In this document: piece by piece, positions 1 to 9,400 of the stretch
How the letters are laid out: each line of letters starts with the position of its first letter
Position numbering within the stretch: position 1 is the first letter of the stretch
Source: Anammoximicrobium sp964645045
GTDB lineage: Bacteria > Planctomycetota > Planctomycetia > Pirellulales > Pirellulaceae
Direction of reading: 5' to 3'
Length of the DNA stretch: 64,000 bases
Assembly: GCA_964645045.1 (NCBI GenBank)
Contig: CAZXYZ010000014.1
Span: 62,001-126,000, forward strand
Notes under the pieces: generated by a model
Databases searched by the model: none
The model's input: the letters and a program-made list of their open reading frames with translations, nothing else
Told to the model about the DNA's origin: nothing
Translations under genes and position numbers: made by a program

Positions 1-1663
1 CGACCGCCAGTGGCGGGCACACGGGGAGCACGCCCCGCTGCTGCTCGGCTGCGATACGTTCGGGCAACCCTTTCTCGATCCGGCCGAGGATCTTCCGGAA
101 CTGGGCATAGGCGATTGCCATCTGGGCCACATATTCGAAGCGAGCAAGCCCCAAGAACGGAGCCCGCAGGAGAAGCCGCCACAGCGGCCAGCGGACGTCG
201 GGGAACTGCGACAAGCGCGCCATCATGGTCAGGAAACCTCGGTCCAACTTTCGCTGTTGCTGACGCGGCAATTTGTGTTTGCGCCGGATCCGAATTCGCC
301 GGGCAGCGCGAAACACGCGGGCGAAATACCGCCGAGGTTCGTAGACCGTCCGCCAAACCTCGCGGTGCTCTTCCATGATCTGATACCGGTCGCGGGTGGT
401 CGTGAACTTCAGTCCGCCCAACGCCGCTTGATCGGCTAGTTGGCCTTGGACCATCGGCAGGACGACTTCGTGCCGTTCGCCTGGCAACAGGGGTTCGCAG
501 GTCGCCGCATTGAGCAGCCGTCCCTCATGCGCGAGCCGCCGCGAAAGCTGGGTGTTCGGCAAGGCGGCCAGCAGCGAGACCATCGCGATAGGGATGTCGT
601 TCTCCTCGATACACGCGCGGATCACATCGCCCGCGCCCTGCGATTCACCGTCGAAGCCCAGAATGAAGCCCGCCGTCACGCTGAGCCCCCGATCGTAGAT
701 CCGACCGAGCCGCTCGCGAATGGGCTTCAGGGCGTTCATGCGTTTCTGAGTCTTGGCCAGAAGTTTCGCGTCGGGCGTTTCAATCCCGAGGAAGACCGTG
801 CGAAAATCGACGTCCGTCATGGCGTCCATCAACGGCTCGTCGTCCGCGAGATTGATCGACGCCTGGGTCGAGAAATAGAAGGGAAACGTGTGCCGTTCGC
901 ACCACTCTTTGAGGACCGGGAGCATTTGCTTCACGCGACTCTTGTTGCCCACGAAGTTGTCGTCAACGACGTCGACCCAGCCTCGGTACCCGAGGTCGAA
1001 CAGGGCTTCCAACTCGCGGCAAAACTGCACCGGCGTCTTGGTCCGGGGCGTCCGGCCATACAACTCGATGACGTCGCAGAACTCGCAGTTGAAGGGACAA
1101 CCTCGCGAGAACTGGACGTTGACCGACAAGTAATCCTCAATCTTGAGCAGGTCGAACCGGGGCAGCGGGGACTGTGTCACATCCGGTTGCTCAAGGGCCT
1201 GGAATGTGCCCCGTGAGTGACCCTCGCGGCACGCGGCCAGCCATTGCGGCACCGTGGTTTCCGCTTCGCCCAGCAGCAGCGCGTCCGCCGCCTGATACAG
1301 CGTGGGTTGGCTGGTGGCGTCGGGACCGCCCACGACCACGAACTTCCCAGCTTCGCGGGCACGCTCAATGACTTCGAACATCCCGCGTTGCTGGACCATC
1401 ATGCCGCCGACCCCCACGATGTCCGCCCATTCCCAGGCCTGCTCGTCCCAATCCGCGGCATTCAGGTCGAGCAGCCGCACATTCCATGGCGAGGGCAAGG
1501 TCGCGGCGAAGGTCAGCAGCCCCAGCGGGATTCCCATGGCCTTACGTCCCACGGCGCGACAGACTTCCGTCCAGTTCCAGTAGGCGCTCTCGGGAAACCC
1601 AGGATAAATAAGCAGACAATTCAGTGACGCATCGGGATGAGGCGAGAAGTCAGTGCGGGGCAT
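1..1663 (-). CDS. B12-binding radical SAM protein, DUF4070-like (3' end cut by window)
   Basis: At least 554 residues; the frame is still open at position 1, so the C-terminus is missing. The N-terminal ~170 residues look like a cobalamin-binding Rossmann region (LLIYPGFP near residue 17, then VGVGGMM and VVVGGPDA). A radical SAM core follows with the cluster motif FSRGCPFNCEFCD (CxxxCxxC) and a downstream VDVVDDNF strand. The C-terminal part, with a basic RRIRIRRKHK stretch, fits the DUF4070 tail of this family. ATG at 1661-1663 is chosen because AAAAGGA sits about 8 bases upstream. Family members use a 4Fe-4S cluster and SAM, often with cobalamin, for methylations or rearrangements; the substrate cannot be read here. 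No partner gene is adjacent. Confidence 0.85.
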   Translation of the reverse strand, partial: MPRTDFSPHPDASLNCLLIYPGFPESAYWNWTEVCRAVGRKAMGIPLGLLTFAATLPSPWNVRLLDLNAADWDEQAWEWADIVGVGGMMVQQRGMFEVIERAREAGKFVVVGGPDATSQPTLYQAADALLLGEAETTVPQWLAACREGHSRGTFQALEQPDVTQSPLPRFDLLKIEDYLSVNVQFSRGCPFNCEFCDVIELYGRTPRTKTPVQFCRELEALFDLGYRGWVDVVDDNFVGNKSRVKQMLPVLKEWCERHTFPFYFSTQASINLADDEPLMDAMTDVDFRTVFLGIETPDAKLLAKTQKRMNALKPIRERLGRIYDRGLSVTAGFILGFDGESQGAGDVIRACIEENDIPIAMVSLLAALPNTQLSRRLAHEGRLLNAATCEPLLPGERHEVVLPMVQGQLADQAALGGLKFTTTRDRYQIMEEHREVWRTVYEPRRYFARVFRAARRIRIRRKHKLPRQQQRKLDRGFLTMMARLSQFPDVRWPLWRLLLRAPFLGLARFEYVAQMAIAYAQFRKILGRIEKGLPERIAAEQQRGVLPVCPPLAV

Positions 1664-2201
1664 TTCGCGGGGTCCTTTTCGTGTCCAGGGGCATCGGCAA
1701 AACTCGCCAGGCAAGTCCGCGCGGACTGGATGCACCGTATTGGATCTGTTTCTTGTGATTGTGTCGCGAAGAGCCCTCGACACAGAACGATCACCCCAGA
1801 CGTTGGCAGTCTCGAGCCTCGAGACGGGAGAAGGTAATTCGACGCAACTCCGAGTATGGCTTCACCGCTGATGAAACGCAACCTGAAAATGGCAGCGGCC
1901 CATGGCAACTTCAAAGGCGTCTGACTCCGCCGTCCCGAAAGCCGACCGGCAAACGCCGCTGGACGCGACAATTGGGAACGTCGGGGCCATGTGGGGCGGG
2001 CAGCACCGGCCGGATCCCGGCCAGGCGACTGACTTCACCTAGTTGGCATCCATCTCTTGTAGTTGCTAAGTGTCCGACAATGCCGGTTTTTCTGGGCGGT
2101 CCAATCTTCATGTTTGCCGAGCCAATGTCCGGATTCCGGCAGGCGACCGCTCGGCCGCATCACACCAAGGTTGACTGGGCTCATGAAGTCGAGTAACAAG
2201 T
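1664..2201. other. Non-coding stretch, no gene recognised
   Basis: About 540 bases between the radical SAM gene and an inverted repeat. Short open frames exist on both strands but none shows a recognisable motif, ribosome-binding site or composition that I trust. It may hold the promoter of the radical SAM gene at its left edge. No tRNA or riboswitch fold was recognised. Confidence 0.4.
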
Positions 2202-2253
2202 GTCGTCTTTCGCTCCGCGAAAGAACGCCCTTTCGCGGAGCGAAAGGCGACAA
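2202..2253. repeat. Inverted repeat built from CTTTCGCTCCGCGAAAG
   Basis: CTTTCGCTCCGCGAAAG at 2207-2223 is followed after 7 bases by its exact reverse complement at 2231-2247; flanking GTC/GAC bases extend the pairing. Each arm is itself nearly palindromic, so several hairpins are possible. It lies downstream of the lipoprotein stop. Confidence 0.8.
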
Positions 2254-2265
2254 TGTGACAGTTGT

Positions 2266-2281
2266 TTCTCGAACGATGCTC
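2266..2281 (-). repeat. Recurring 16-mer AGCATCGTTCGAGAAA after a minus-strand stop
   Basis: Read on the minus strand, AGCATCGTTCGAGAAA overlaps the lipoprotein stop codon (TGAGCATC). The same 16-mer occurs at 15953-15968 and, with variants, at 19410-19539, each time just beyond the stop of a minus-strand gene. Confidence 0.7.
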
Positions 2282-3362
2282 AGTTTGCCCGGATCGTCAA
2301 CGCGGGCGCAGCATCCTTTTGTTTCGTGTCGGCCAATGCCAACAGGACTTTCAGGTACATCATCGTCCGTTTGGAATAGAAATCCCGCTGATCGATCCAA
2401 AACCAGTGACCCTGGTACTGAATCGCGGCGAAGGCGTCGCACGGCTCTTCGCAGCCGCTGAGAACCGTGAGTTGCGGCTGCATCGGCGATCCCGTAATGC
2501 CCAGGTCAGGCGCTCGGCCGTCCGCCAGGTGGCTTTCCGGCACCTGGACGTTGAGTGCCAGGAACGTCAAGATCTTCAGGACGGACCGGGTTCGAAAGGC
2601 GATTTCGTCCCTCTCTTTGGGAAGCATGCCGTAGGCGATCTTGAACTCTTGCACCTCCGGGTCCAGACGCAGCATCCCGCGCATTTGATAAAGTTGCTCC
2701 GCGACGTAGGGAGGGATGTCCTTATTCCGAATGCCCATGACGACATCGGGGCTGTTCTTGTCGGCGCCAGGTACGACACGCAACCTGACATGGCCGGACA
2801 TCTGGGCTTCTGTCATGAGTTGAAGCACCGGCTGAAACTCAGGGTCTCCCTCCTGCATACTGCCGGCGTAGCCGCGATTGCGGACACCATTGATCGAGTC
2901 GACGGCCAGTTCCATGACGACGTTGGCCGGGTAGCCGCTCTCGATCAGGTTCAGGATCGACATGGGCGGTATCGGATTCGTCAGGTTGCGCGTGAACTCC
3001 GAACCGGTCTGCGGCGCGTAGCTGATGGTGGGCCGGTCGATCATGGTTCGAGTTTCGCGCAGGCCGGCATTGAGAATATTGAAGAAGAAGGTCTGCGGAA
3101 CGATCTGCGTACCGAGGCCCCCGGTCGTGGTGCGGCCGTGTTCAAAACCATTGACGATCGGGGAGACATCCACGAATTCGGGCATGTCCGCATAGCGCAG
3201 ACGCACGATGTTCAGGAGGGTCTGTTGTTTCCAGGAATTGGCAATGGCCTCGTTGTACGGAAGACGATCGTCCATGATCGTTTTCGGGCCGATGTGCTGG
3301 CAACCCCAGATGCCCAGGAGAGCTAGCAAGATCACGAACTTGCGAAACCGCGGCAGCGTCAT
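2280..3362 (-). CDS. Predicted lipoprotein of unknown function
   Basis: 360 residues. It starts MTLPRFRKFVILL with a hydrophobic stretch ending in GIWGC, a plausible lipobox, so the mature protein probably begins at Cys and is membrane-anchored outside the cytoplasm. I chose ATG 3362 because it puts the signal peptide at the very start; an in-frame ATG 22 codons earlier would give an unlikely leader. The body contains NEAIANSWKQQTLLNIVRLRYAD and a C-terminal part with GHWFWIDQRD; I do not recognise a named domain. The stop codon overlaps the AGCATCGTTCGAGAAA repeat. The gene is monocistronic as far as can be seen. Confidence 0.75.
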   Translation of the reverse strand: MTLPRFRKFVILLALLGIWGCQHIGPKTIMDDRLPYNEAIANSWKQQTLLNIVRLRYADMPEFVDVSPIVNGFEHGRTTTGGLGTQIVPQTFFFNILNAGLRETRTMIDRPTISYAPQTGSEFTRNLTNPIPPMSILNLIESGYPANVVMELAVDSINGVRNRGYAGSMQEGDPEFQPVLQLMTEAQMSGHVRLRVVPGADKNSPDVVMGIRNKDIPPYVAEQLYQMRGMLRLDPEVQEFKIAYGMLPKERDEIAFRTRSVLKILTFLALNVQVPESHLADGRAPDLGITGSPMQPQLTVLSGCEEPCDAFAAIQYQGHWFWIDQRDFYSKRTMMYLKVLLALADTKQKDAAPALTIRAN

Positions 3363-3460
3363 GATCGAGGGAACCTGGGTTGGGAAGAGCGAGAGCCAAG
3401 ACACACAAAAAGCACTCCTACCGAGCAAGGATCACCAGCATTTTTCACATCAGCCATTGT

Positions 3461-3965
3461 TCAAGCGGCCCGCCGTCGGGAAATCACGGCATCCAGCACT
3501 TGCGGCATGTCCAGCGGACGGGCGCTGCCAGGACGCACGGCTGGCGGCGTGGCACCTTGGATGAAACCAGCTTGGCGCAAGGCGGCGTCAATGGCCTCAC
3601 GCAGGTCGCTTTCGATCCGGCGGGCATCGGTCATGTGTTGCATCGCGATCGAGAAATTCACCTCGAACTTCAACGACTTGTCGCCAAAGTCGGTGAACAG
3701 GACGAAGGGCGCGGGATTCACGGCCACCCGGGGATGCAACTGGACCGCGGCCAGCAGGCTGTCCTTGATGTCCGCGACGGGGAGTCCGCGGTCCACGCTG
3801 ACGGTAACCGAGGACCAAACGCGATTGTCGGACAGCGTCAGATTGCTGACATTGCCGCCCAACAACTTGCTGTTGGGCACGGTGATCTCGACATTCGTGT
3901 CCGTGCGCACACGGGTGCTCCGCGTGCCGATGCGCTCGACGGTGACGGCCATCCTGGCAGCCACC
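3461..3965 (-). pseudogene. MscS-type mechanosensitive channel, 5'-truncated remnant
   Basis: The minus-strand frame encodes the beta domain and C-terminal part of a MscS channel: VERIGTRSTRVRTDTN, EITVPNSKLLGGNVSN, then the alpha/beta C-terminal domain (VSVDRGLPVADIKDSLLAAV). The pore helix and all transmembrane segments that should precede it are absent. Upstream of about 3965 the frame continues only as antisense of a MATE transporter piece, so the open frame back to 4126 is not real coding. Both genes lost their 5' ends at one junction. Either a genomic deletion/rearrangement or an assembly misjoin would explain this. Confidence 0.8.
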
Positions 3966-3969
3966 GTCG

Positions 3970-4367
3970 TTTCCACGTCGGGCTTCCTGGTCGTGATGAT
4001 TTTTCCCGAACGCGTGATCGCGTTGTTCAGCCGGAACGATCCGGCCCTCCAACAACTGGGAACGCACGCCATGCGGACCTGCTTGCTGATGCTGCCGATC
4101 GTCGGCTTCCAGATCGTCAGCGCCAATTACTTCCAGGCGGTTGGCAAGCCCTGGAAGGCGATGCTGCTGACGCTATCCCGGCAGGTGCTGCTGTTGATTC
4201 CGGCCGTTCTGGTTCTGCCGCACCTTTTCCGCCTGAACGGCCTCTGGGCCGCCTTTCCCGCGGCCGATCTGGGTTCGTCCCTGTGGACCGGCGCCTGGCT
4301 CCTGGTCGAGTTGCGGTACCTCCGCAACCGCTCGCATGCATCGCGGCCCACGCCCGACGCGGCATGA
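3970..4367 (+). pseudogene. MATE family efflux transporter, 5'-truncated remnant
   Basis: The plus-strand frame from about 3970 to the TGA at 4365-4367 reads as the C-terminal third of a MATE multidrug/sodium antiporter: FPERVIALFSRNDPALQQLG, then LPIVGFQIVSANYFQAVGK and two or three hydrophobic segments (LLLIPAVLVLPHLF; LWTGAWLLVELRYLR). A full MATE protein is about 450 residues; only ~130 remain. There is no start codon or ribosome-binding site for this piece. It abuts the MscS remnant head to head. Confidence 0.8.
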
Positions 4368-4386
4368 ATCGCCTGCGCGCAACAGA

Positions 4387-4412
4387 AGAGGGAGCGGAGG
4401 CCGCCCCCTCTT
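4387..4412. terminator. Hairpin between convergent genes, possible terminator
   Basis: AGAGGGAGCGGAGGCCGCCC and following bases form a GC-rich stem (AGAGG-GCGG with CCGC-CCTCT). It sits between the plus-strand MATE remnant and the convergent fasciclin gene. No clean U-tract follows, so terminator function is inferred from position. Confidence 0.4.
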
Positions 4413-4438
4413 CACCTTCCCTCTTCCGATTCAATCAA

Positions 4439-4951
4439 CTAATTGGGCAGGATCACGGAGTCGATGACGTGAATCACGCCGTTGGAGGTCGCGATGTCAG
4501 CCTTGACGACGCAGGCATTGTCCACTTTCACCTTGCCGTCCGTAACCGTGATTTTGACTTCCGAGCCCTCGACGGTCTTGGCGCCGGACAGTTTCACCAC
4601 GTCGGCCGCCTTTACGTTGCCGGCCACGACGTGATAGGTGAGGATCTTCACGAGCTGGGCCTTGTTCTCTGGCTTCAACAAATTTTCCACAGTTCCCTTG
4701 GGAAGCTTGGCAAACGCCTCGTCCGTCGGAGCGAAGACCGTGAACGGGCCCTTGGACTTGAGGGTCTCGACCAGTCCACCGGCCCCCAGGGCAGCCGCCA
4801 GGGTCTTGAAGCTGCCGGCCGACACGGCCGTGTCGACGATGTCTTTGCTAGCGGCCGGGCATGACGCCGGACACTTGTCGTCAGCTCGCACCGAGGACAC
4901 GCCAAACGCAGTCAAAACGACCAAAGCCATTCCGTAACGAGAGACCTTCAT
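4439..4951 (-). CDS. Secreted fasciclin (FAS1) domain protein
   Basis: 170 residues. Signal peptide MKVSRYGMALVVLTAFGVSS ends near Ala23, followed by a short Cys-containing segment (DDKCPASCPAAS) and one complete FAS1 domain: DIVDTAVSAGSFKTLAAAL, GPFTVFAPTDEAFAKLP, the conserved LTYHVV, then NGVIHVIDSVILP at the extreme C-terminus. Single-domain FAS1 proteins are exported and mediate adhesion or surface interactions; the ligand is unknown. GAAGGAG lies 6 bases before the ATG at 4951. Full length for a one-domain member and intact, unlike its neighbours. The next gene on this strand ends far upstream, so it is probably transcribed alone. Confidence 0.92.
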   Translation of the reverse strand: MKVSRYGMALVVLTAFGVSSVRADDKCPASCPAASKDIVDTAVSAGSFKTLAAALGAGGLVETLKSKGPFTVFAPTDEAFAKLPKGTVENLLKPENKAQLVKILTYHVVAGNVKAADVVKLSGAKTVEGSEVKITVTDGKVKVDNACVVKADIATSNGVIHVIDSVILPN

Positions 4952-5375
4952 GCGAAACTCCTTCGAGAGATAGGTGGAGGGCGTTTACTTTGACGCCCGG
5001 GATTTGCTGTACGTGAGGGAATTCGCCGGCCGATGCCGCTTGGATTCAACCGAATCAAATTTCGGCAACTTTTCTTCCGGACGGCTATCGTGATCCGGGT
5101 AGCTCCTCCACACGCCGCCACGCAGCCTCCGCCCGATTCGCAACCGGCCACTTCCGTTCCCCCCGTTTTCATGTCCGTGCCTATCCTTGCATACGGTCGC
5201 TTCCCGTTGTGCACTCAAGTTCTATGAAGCTGCCGCTGCCTGTAGGCCGAAAGGTCTCGTGGCAGCCAGCGTGGGGATGGAGTCCCCCCTAACCGCAGTA
5301 ACACGGCTGATGACTCCTACCTGGGCGCAGAAGCTCCGGTAGGAGTCTGTCCTGACGCCGAGCCGCGAACCAAAG
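4952..5375. other. Intergenic region with a 10-bp-stem hairpin
   Basis: No gene seen in about 420 bases. It should contain the fasciclin promoter. GACTCCTACC at 5312-5321 pairs with GGTAGGAGTC at 5338-5347 across a 16-base loop; this may be another short palindromic repeat. Confidence 0.5.
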
Positions 5376-5407
5376 CTCCCGGGAATATCCCGAGGGAGTT
5401 TTTTTCT
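5376..5407 (+). terminator. Rho-independent terminator
   Basis: CTCCCGGGA pairs with TCCC..GGGAG and is followed by TTTTTTTCTT on the plus strand. The gene it once served is not visible upstream; it lies about 65 bases before the enolase start, so it may be a leftover from a lost gene. Confidence 0.6.
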
Positions 5408-5472
5408 TGAGTGCTTCGCGGCCTTATTCGACCAGTCCATTTTCGACCAGTCCAACTGGCAAAGGAGTTCGG

Positions 5473-5946
5473 CATGGGACACAAGATCACGTCCAGGAGT
5501 TTATGGTCATGCCGATCGGGGCCCCGAACTTTGCCGAGGCCCTGCGGTTTGGCGCGGAGACGTTTCATGCCTTGAAGAAGATCCTGCACGACCGGCAGTA
5601 CACCACCAGCGTCGGCGACGAAGGCGGCTTTGCCCCGAATCTGAAGAGCAACGACGAAGCCTGCGAAGTGATCACCAACGCGGTGCTGATCAAGCTGAAT
5701 CAGATCGGCTCGGTCACCGAGACCATCGAAGCCATTCAGATGTGCCAGAAGGCGGGCTGGGGCTACGTCGTGTCCCACCGCTCCGGCGAAACGGAAGATG
5801 CGTTCCTGGCGGACTTTGCCGTGGCGATGGGGGGCGGCCAGATCAAGACCGGATCGGCCTGCCGTAGCGAGCGGATCGCCAAGTACAACCGGCTGCTGGA
5901 AATCGAGGCCGAACTCGGCAAGTCGGCCGTGTTCGGGCGAACCTGA
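5473..5946 (+). pseudogene. eno: Enolase with two large internal deletions
   Basis: AAAGGAG precedes ATG 5473, and the first codons read MGHKIT, a plausible enolase N-terminus. Coding then jumps near 5490-5500, with a frame change, to QEFMVMPIGAPNFAEALRFG and the conserved VGDEGGFAPNLKSNDEA. A second jump near 5670-5680 joins this to NAVLIKLNQIGSVTETIEAI, VVSHRSGETEDAFLADFAV and GQIKTGSACRSERIAKYN, ending at TGA. About 140 residues remain of the usual ~430. Missing are most of the N-terminal domain and roughly 100 residues of the barrel with most metal ligands. It cannot be active. Enolase is normally an essential glycolytic gene, so an intact copy should exist elsewhere, or this is an assembly artefact. 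Confidence 0.85.
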
Positions 5947-6005
5947 GCCTCGTCCAAGTGTGCGTTCGTGCGGTCAGGCGTTGCTTCACCAATGGAGATC
6001 GTGGT

Positions 6006-6292
6006 ATGTCCAGTTCGCATTTCCCGTCGCCGCGGCATCCCCGCGGCTTTACTTTGGTCGAATTGCTGGTAGTCATCGGAATCATCGGCATCTTGGTGGC
6101 CTTGCTCTTGCCGGCGATCCAGATGGCCCGCGAGCGAGGTCCCCGGCTTGCCGCCGGTTCCCACGGAAACCGGGAAGTCATTTCGGTCTCCGTTGCTACA
6201 CGTTTCGTGCCCCGCCGACGTCCCCGGCCGTCAAAGTGCTGTTGGCTAAGGAGCAGGGCCAGTGGAAGGTGGAGCGGCTGACAGTGGAATGA
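6006..6292 (+). pseudogene. DUF1559-type pseudopilin start fused to an unrelated C-terminal tail
   Basis: GGAG lies 8 bases before ATG 6006. The product begins with a type IV pilin-like prepilin leader, GFTLVELLVVIGIIGILVAL, continuing LLPAIQMARE, the usual start of the large planctomycete DUF1559 family. These proteins normally run to about 300 residues. Here the family signal stops after ARE near 6135; the frame then reads low-quality sequence and stops at 6281. In another frame the last codons before 6292 read VKVLLAKEQGQWKVERLTVE, which looks like the genuine C-terminus of some other protein. I read this as a deletion fusing the start of one gene to the end of another. Confidence 0.7.
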
Positions 6293-6325
6293 CTCTTCAG
6301 ATTTGCTATACTGCCGGCCAGCGTT

Positions 6326-6447
6326 CAATGCCACTTACTTTGGGAACATTGGGGGGTATTTTGTTAGCGGAGCGGCGCAAGCCGCCCGGTTTTCCCACCG
6401 AAATACCGGACGGCTCGCGCCGTGCCGCTACAAAGTAAGTGGCATTG
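6326..6447. repeat. Nested palindromic element, 122 bp
   Basis: Outer arms CAATGCCACTTACTTTG (6326-6342) and its perfect reverse complement (6431-6447). Inside, a second imperfect palindrome runs from TAGCGGAGCGGCGC (6365) to the matching GCGCCGTGCCGCTA (ending 6430). It sits just upstream of the restriction-modification gene. MITE-like or REP-like in form. Confidence 0.8.
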
Positions 6448-6497
6448 GCCCAGCGCTGTCTCTCCCGCATGTTTCCTTCAATCCCCGGCAGCTGAGC

Positions 6498-9400
6498 ATG
6501 GACGAGCAGAAAATCCAGGAATTCATCCAACGTTGGTCAAACTCCGGCGGCGCGGAACGGGCCAACTACCAGCTGTTCCTCGCCGAACTGTGCGACGTGC
6601 TGGAGGTCGCTAGGCCGGAGCCGACGGTCGAGGACGACGCGCGGAATGCGTACGTCTTCGAGCGCAACGTGCTGTTCGACAACCTGGACGGCACGCACAC
6701 GACGCGGCGGATTGATCTGTACAAACGAGGGTGCTTTGTCCTGGAGTCCAAACAAGGCGTCTTGCAACACGACGCCGCCCCGGTCCTGTCGGTTCGGCAG
6801 CAGGAGCTGCGGGCGAAACGCAAACGGGGGCACGGCACGCGCGGCACGGCGGCTTGGGACGACGCCATGTTCCGCGCCCGCGGCCAGGCCGAGCAGTATG
6901 CCCGCGCCTTGTCGCCCGCCGAAGGCCGCCCGCCGTTCATCCTGGTGGTCGACGTCGGCCATTCGCTCGAGTTGTTCGCCGAGTTCTCGCAAACCGGCGG
7001 GACCTACGTGCCGTTTCCGGACCCCAAGTCGCACCGCATCCGCCTGGAACAATTGGCGGACGCCGAAATCCGCGAGCAGTTGCGCCAGGTCTGGACGGAT
7101 CCGCTGAGCTTGGACCCCGCCCGCCGTTCGGCCCGCGTCACCCGCGAGATCGCCGCCAAGCTGGCTGAGCTGGCCAAGTCGCTCGAAGCGGCCGGCCACC
7201 ACGCCGACGACGTGGCCCAGTTCCTGATGCGCTGCCTGTTCACCATGTTCGCCGAGGATGTCGAGTTGCTGCCGCGGGAGTCGTTCCGCAAGCTGCTGCG
7301 GAGCATCGACGACTTGGCGCATTTCGCGTCGCTGGCCGAGGAACTGTGGCGGACCATGAACCGCGGCGGCTTCTCCAGCCTGCTGCGGACCAGCCTGCTG
7401 CACTTCAACGGCGGCCTGTTCGCCGACCCGTCGGCCTTGGCCTTGACGCGGGACCAGTTGGATTTGTTGATCGAAGCGGCCGGGGCCGACTGGAAGGACG
7501 TCGAGCCGGCGATCTTCGGTACCTTGCTGGAACGCGCTCTGGACCCGGTCGAACGCCACAAGCTGGGCGCGCACTACACGCCGCGGGCGTACGTGGAACG
7601 GCTGGTGATCCCGACCGTGATCCAGCCGCTGCGGGACGAGTGGGACGCGGTCCGCACGGCGGCGGTCACGCACGCCCGCGAGGGCGACCGCAAGGCGGCG
7701 GTGGCCGAGTTGGAGGCGTTTCACGACCGGTTGTGCGATGTGCGGGTGTTAGATCCGGCCTGCGGCTCGGGCAATTTCCTGTACGTCACGCTGGAACATC
7801 TCAAGCGGCTGGAGGGCGAACTGTTCGCGACCTGGGAGAGCATCGCCGAGCGGCAGGCGCGGCTCGAAGGCGGCCATACCGTCGATCCGCACCAACTGTT
7901 GGGCATCGAGATCAATCCGCGAGCCGCCGCGATCGCCGAACTGGTGTTGTGGATCGGCTATCTGCAATGGCACTTCCGCACCCACGGCCGCGTGAATCCG
8001 CCGGAGCCGGTGATCAAGAACTTCAAGAACATCGAGTGCCGCGACGCCGTCCTCAGCTGGTCCAGCAAGCAGCCCGAACTGGACGAGCATGGTAAACCCG
8101 TCACCCGGTGGGACGGCCGCACCACCAAACCCCACCCCGTGACCGGCGAAGAAGTGCCTGATGAAAACGCCCGCGTGCTGTCGTTTCAGTACTTGAACCC
8201 GAAGAAGGCGGAATGGCCGGAGGCGGAGTTTATCGTGGGGAATCCGCCGTTTGTGGGTGTCGCGAGAATGCGGGAAGCCCTCGGCGATGGGTACGTGACG
8301 ACGTTGCGGCAGACGTATTCAGAGCTTCCCGAGTCATGCGACTATGTCATGTACTGGTGGCACAAGGCGGCGGAGTTGACTCGCACTGGTGCGGTGCGGC
8401 AGTTCGGGTTCATCGCCACAAACAGTCTGAGGCAAACTTTCAATCGACGCGTCATTCAGCCTCACCTTGAGTCTAGCCCACCGTTGTCAGTCGTCTTTGC
8501 GATTCCTGACCACCCCTGGGTCGATTCGGCGTTGGGCGCGGCGGTGCGTATCTCGATGACCGTGGGATGCTGCGGCGAAAGCGACGGCAAGTTGTCCGTC
8601 GTGACAGAGGAAGTTGATCGGGGTGAGATTGGAGTGGAAACGACCTTGTCGACAAGGAGTGGGAAGATTCACGCCAATCTGACGTTGGGGGTCAACTTGG
8701 ATCTCGCGGAGGGTCTGCGGGCCAATTCCGACCTCAGCAATCGTGGCGTATCCCTTTTCGGAGCCGGCTTCATCGTGACACCGGACGAAGCCAAGCGGCT
8801 GGGCCTTGGCACAACGCCGGGACTGGAACGTCACATCCGCCACTATCGCAACGGACGCGACCTGACGCAGACACCTCGCCACGTGATGGTCATTGACTTG
8901 TTCGGATTAAAGGCCGACGACGTTCGCCATCGATTCCCCGAGGTATATCAATGGCTGTACGAGCGCGTGAAACCGGAGCGTGACCACAATAACCGAGCAT
9001 CGAGACGCGACAACTGGTGGCTGTTTGGTGAAACGAATCCCAAATTACGACAACAGCTTGCGGGGCTGAAACGCTACATCGCCTCGGTTGAAACCGCAAA
9101 GCATCGTTTCTTTCAGTTTCTCGACGAAGCGATTCTTCCGGACAACATGCTGGTCAACATTGCTCATGACGACGCATTTGTGCTCGGTGTGTTGTCGAGC
9201 CGAGTACACGTAAGCTGGGCGCTGAAGACGGGAGGCACTCTTGAAGACCGGCCTCGCTACAACAAGTCTGTATGCTTCGAGCCCTTCCCCTTCCCCGACA
9301 CCACCGAATCCCAAAAACCCCGCATCTGCGCCCTGGGCGAGCAATTGGACGCCCACCGCAAGCGGCAGCAGGAGTTGCATCCGAAACTGACGATGACCGG

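Noticed and set aside
440..1216. Plus-strand frame over the first gene.
   Set aside because: The minus strand encodes an unambiguous radical SAM cluster motif in the same region.
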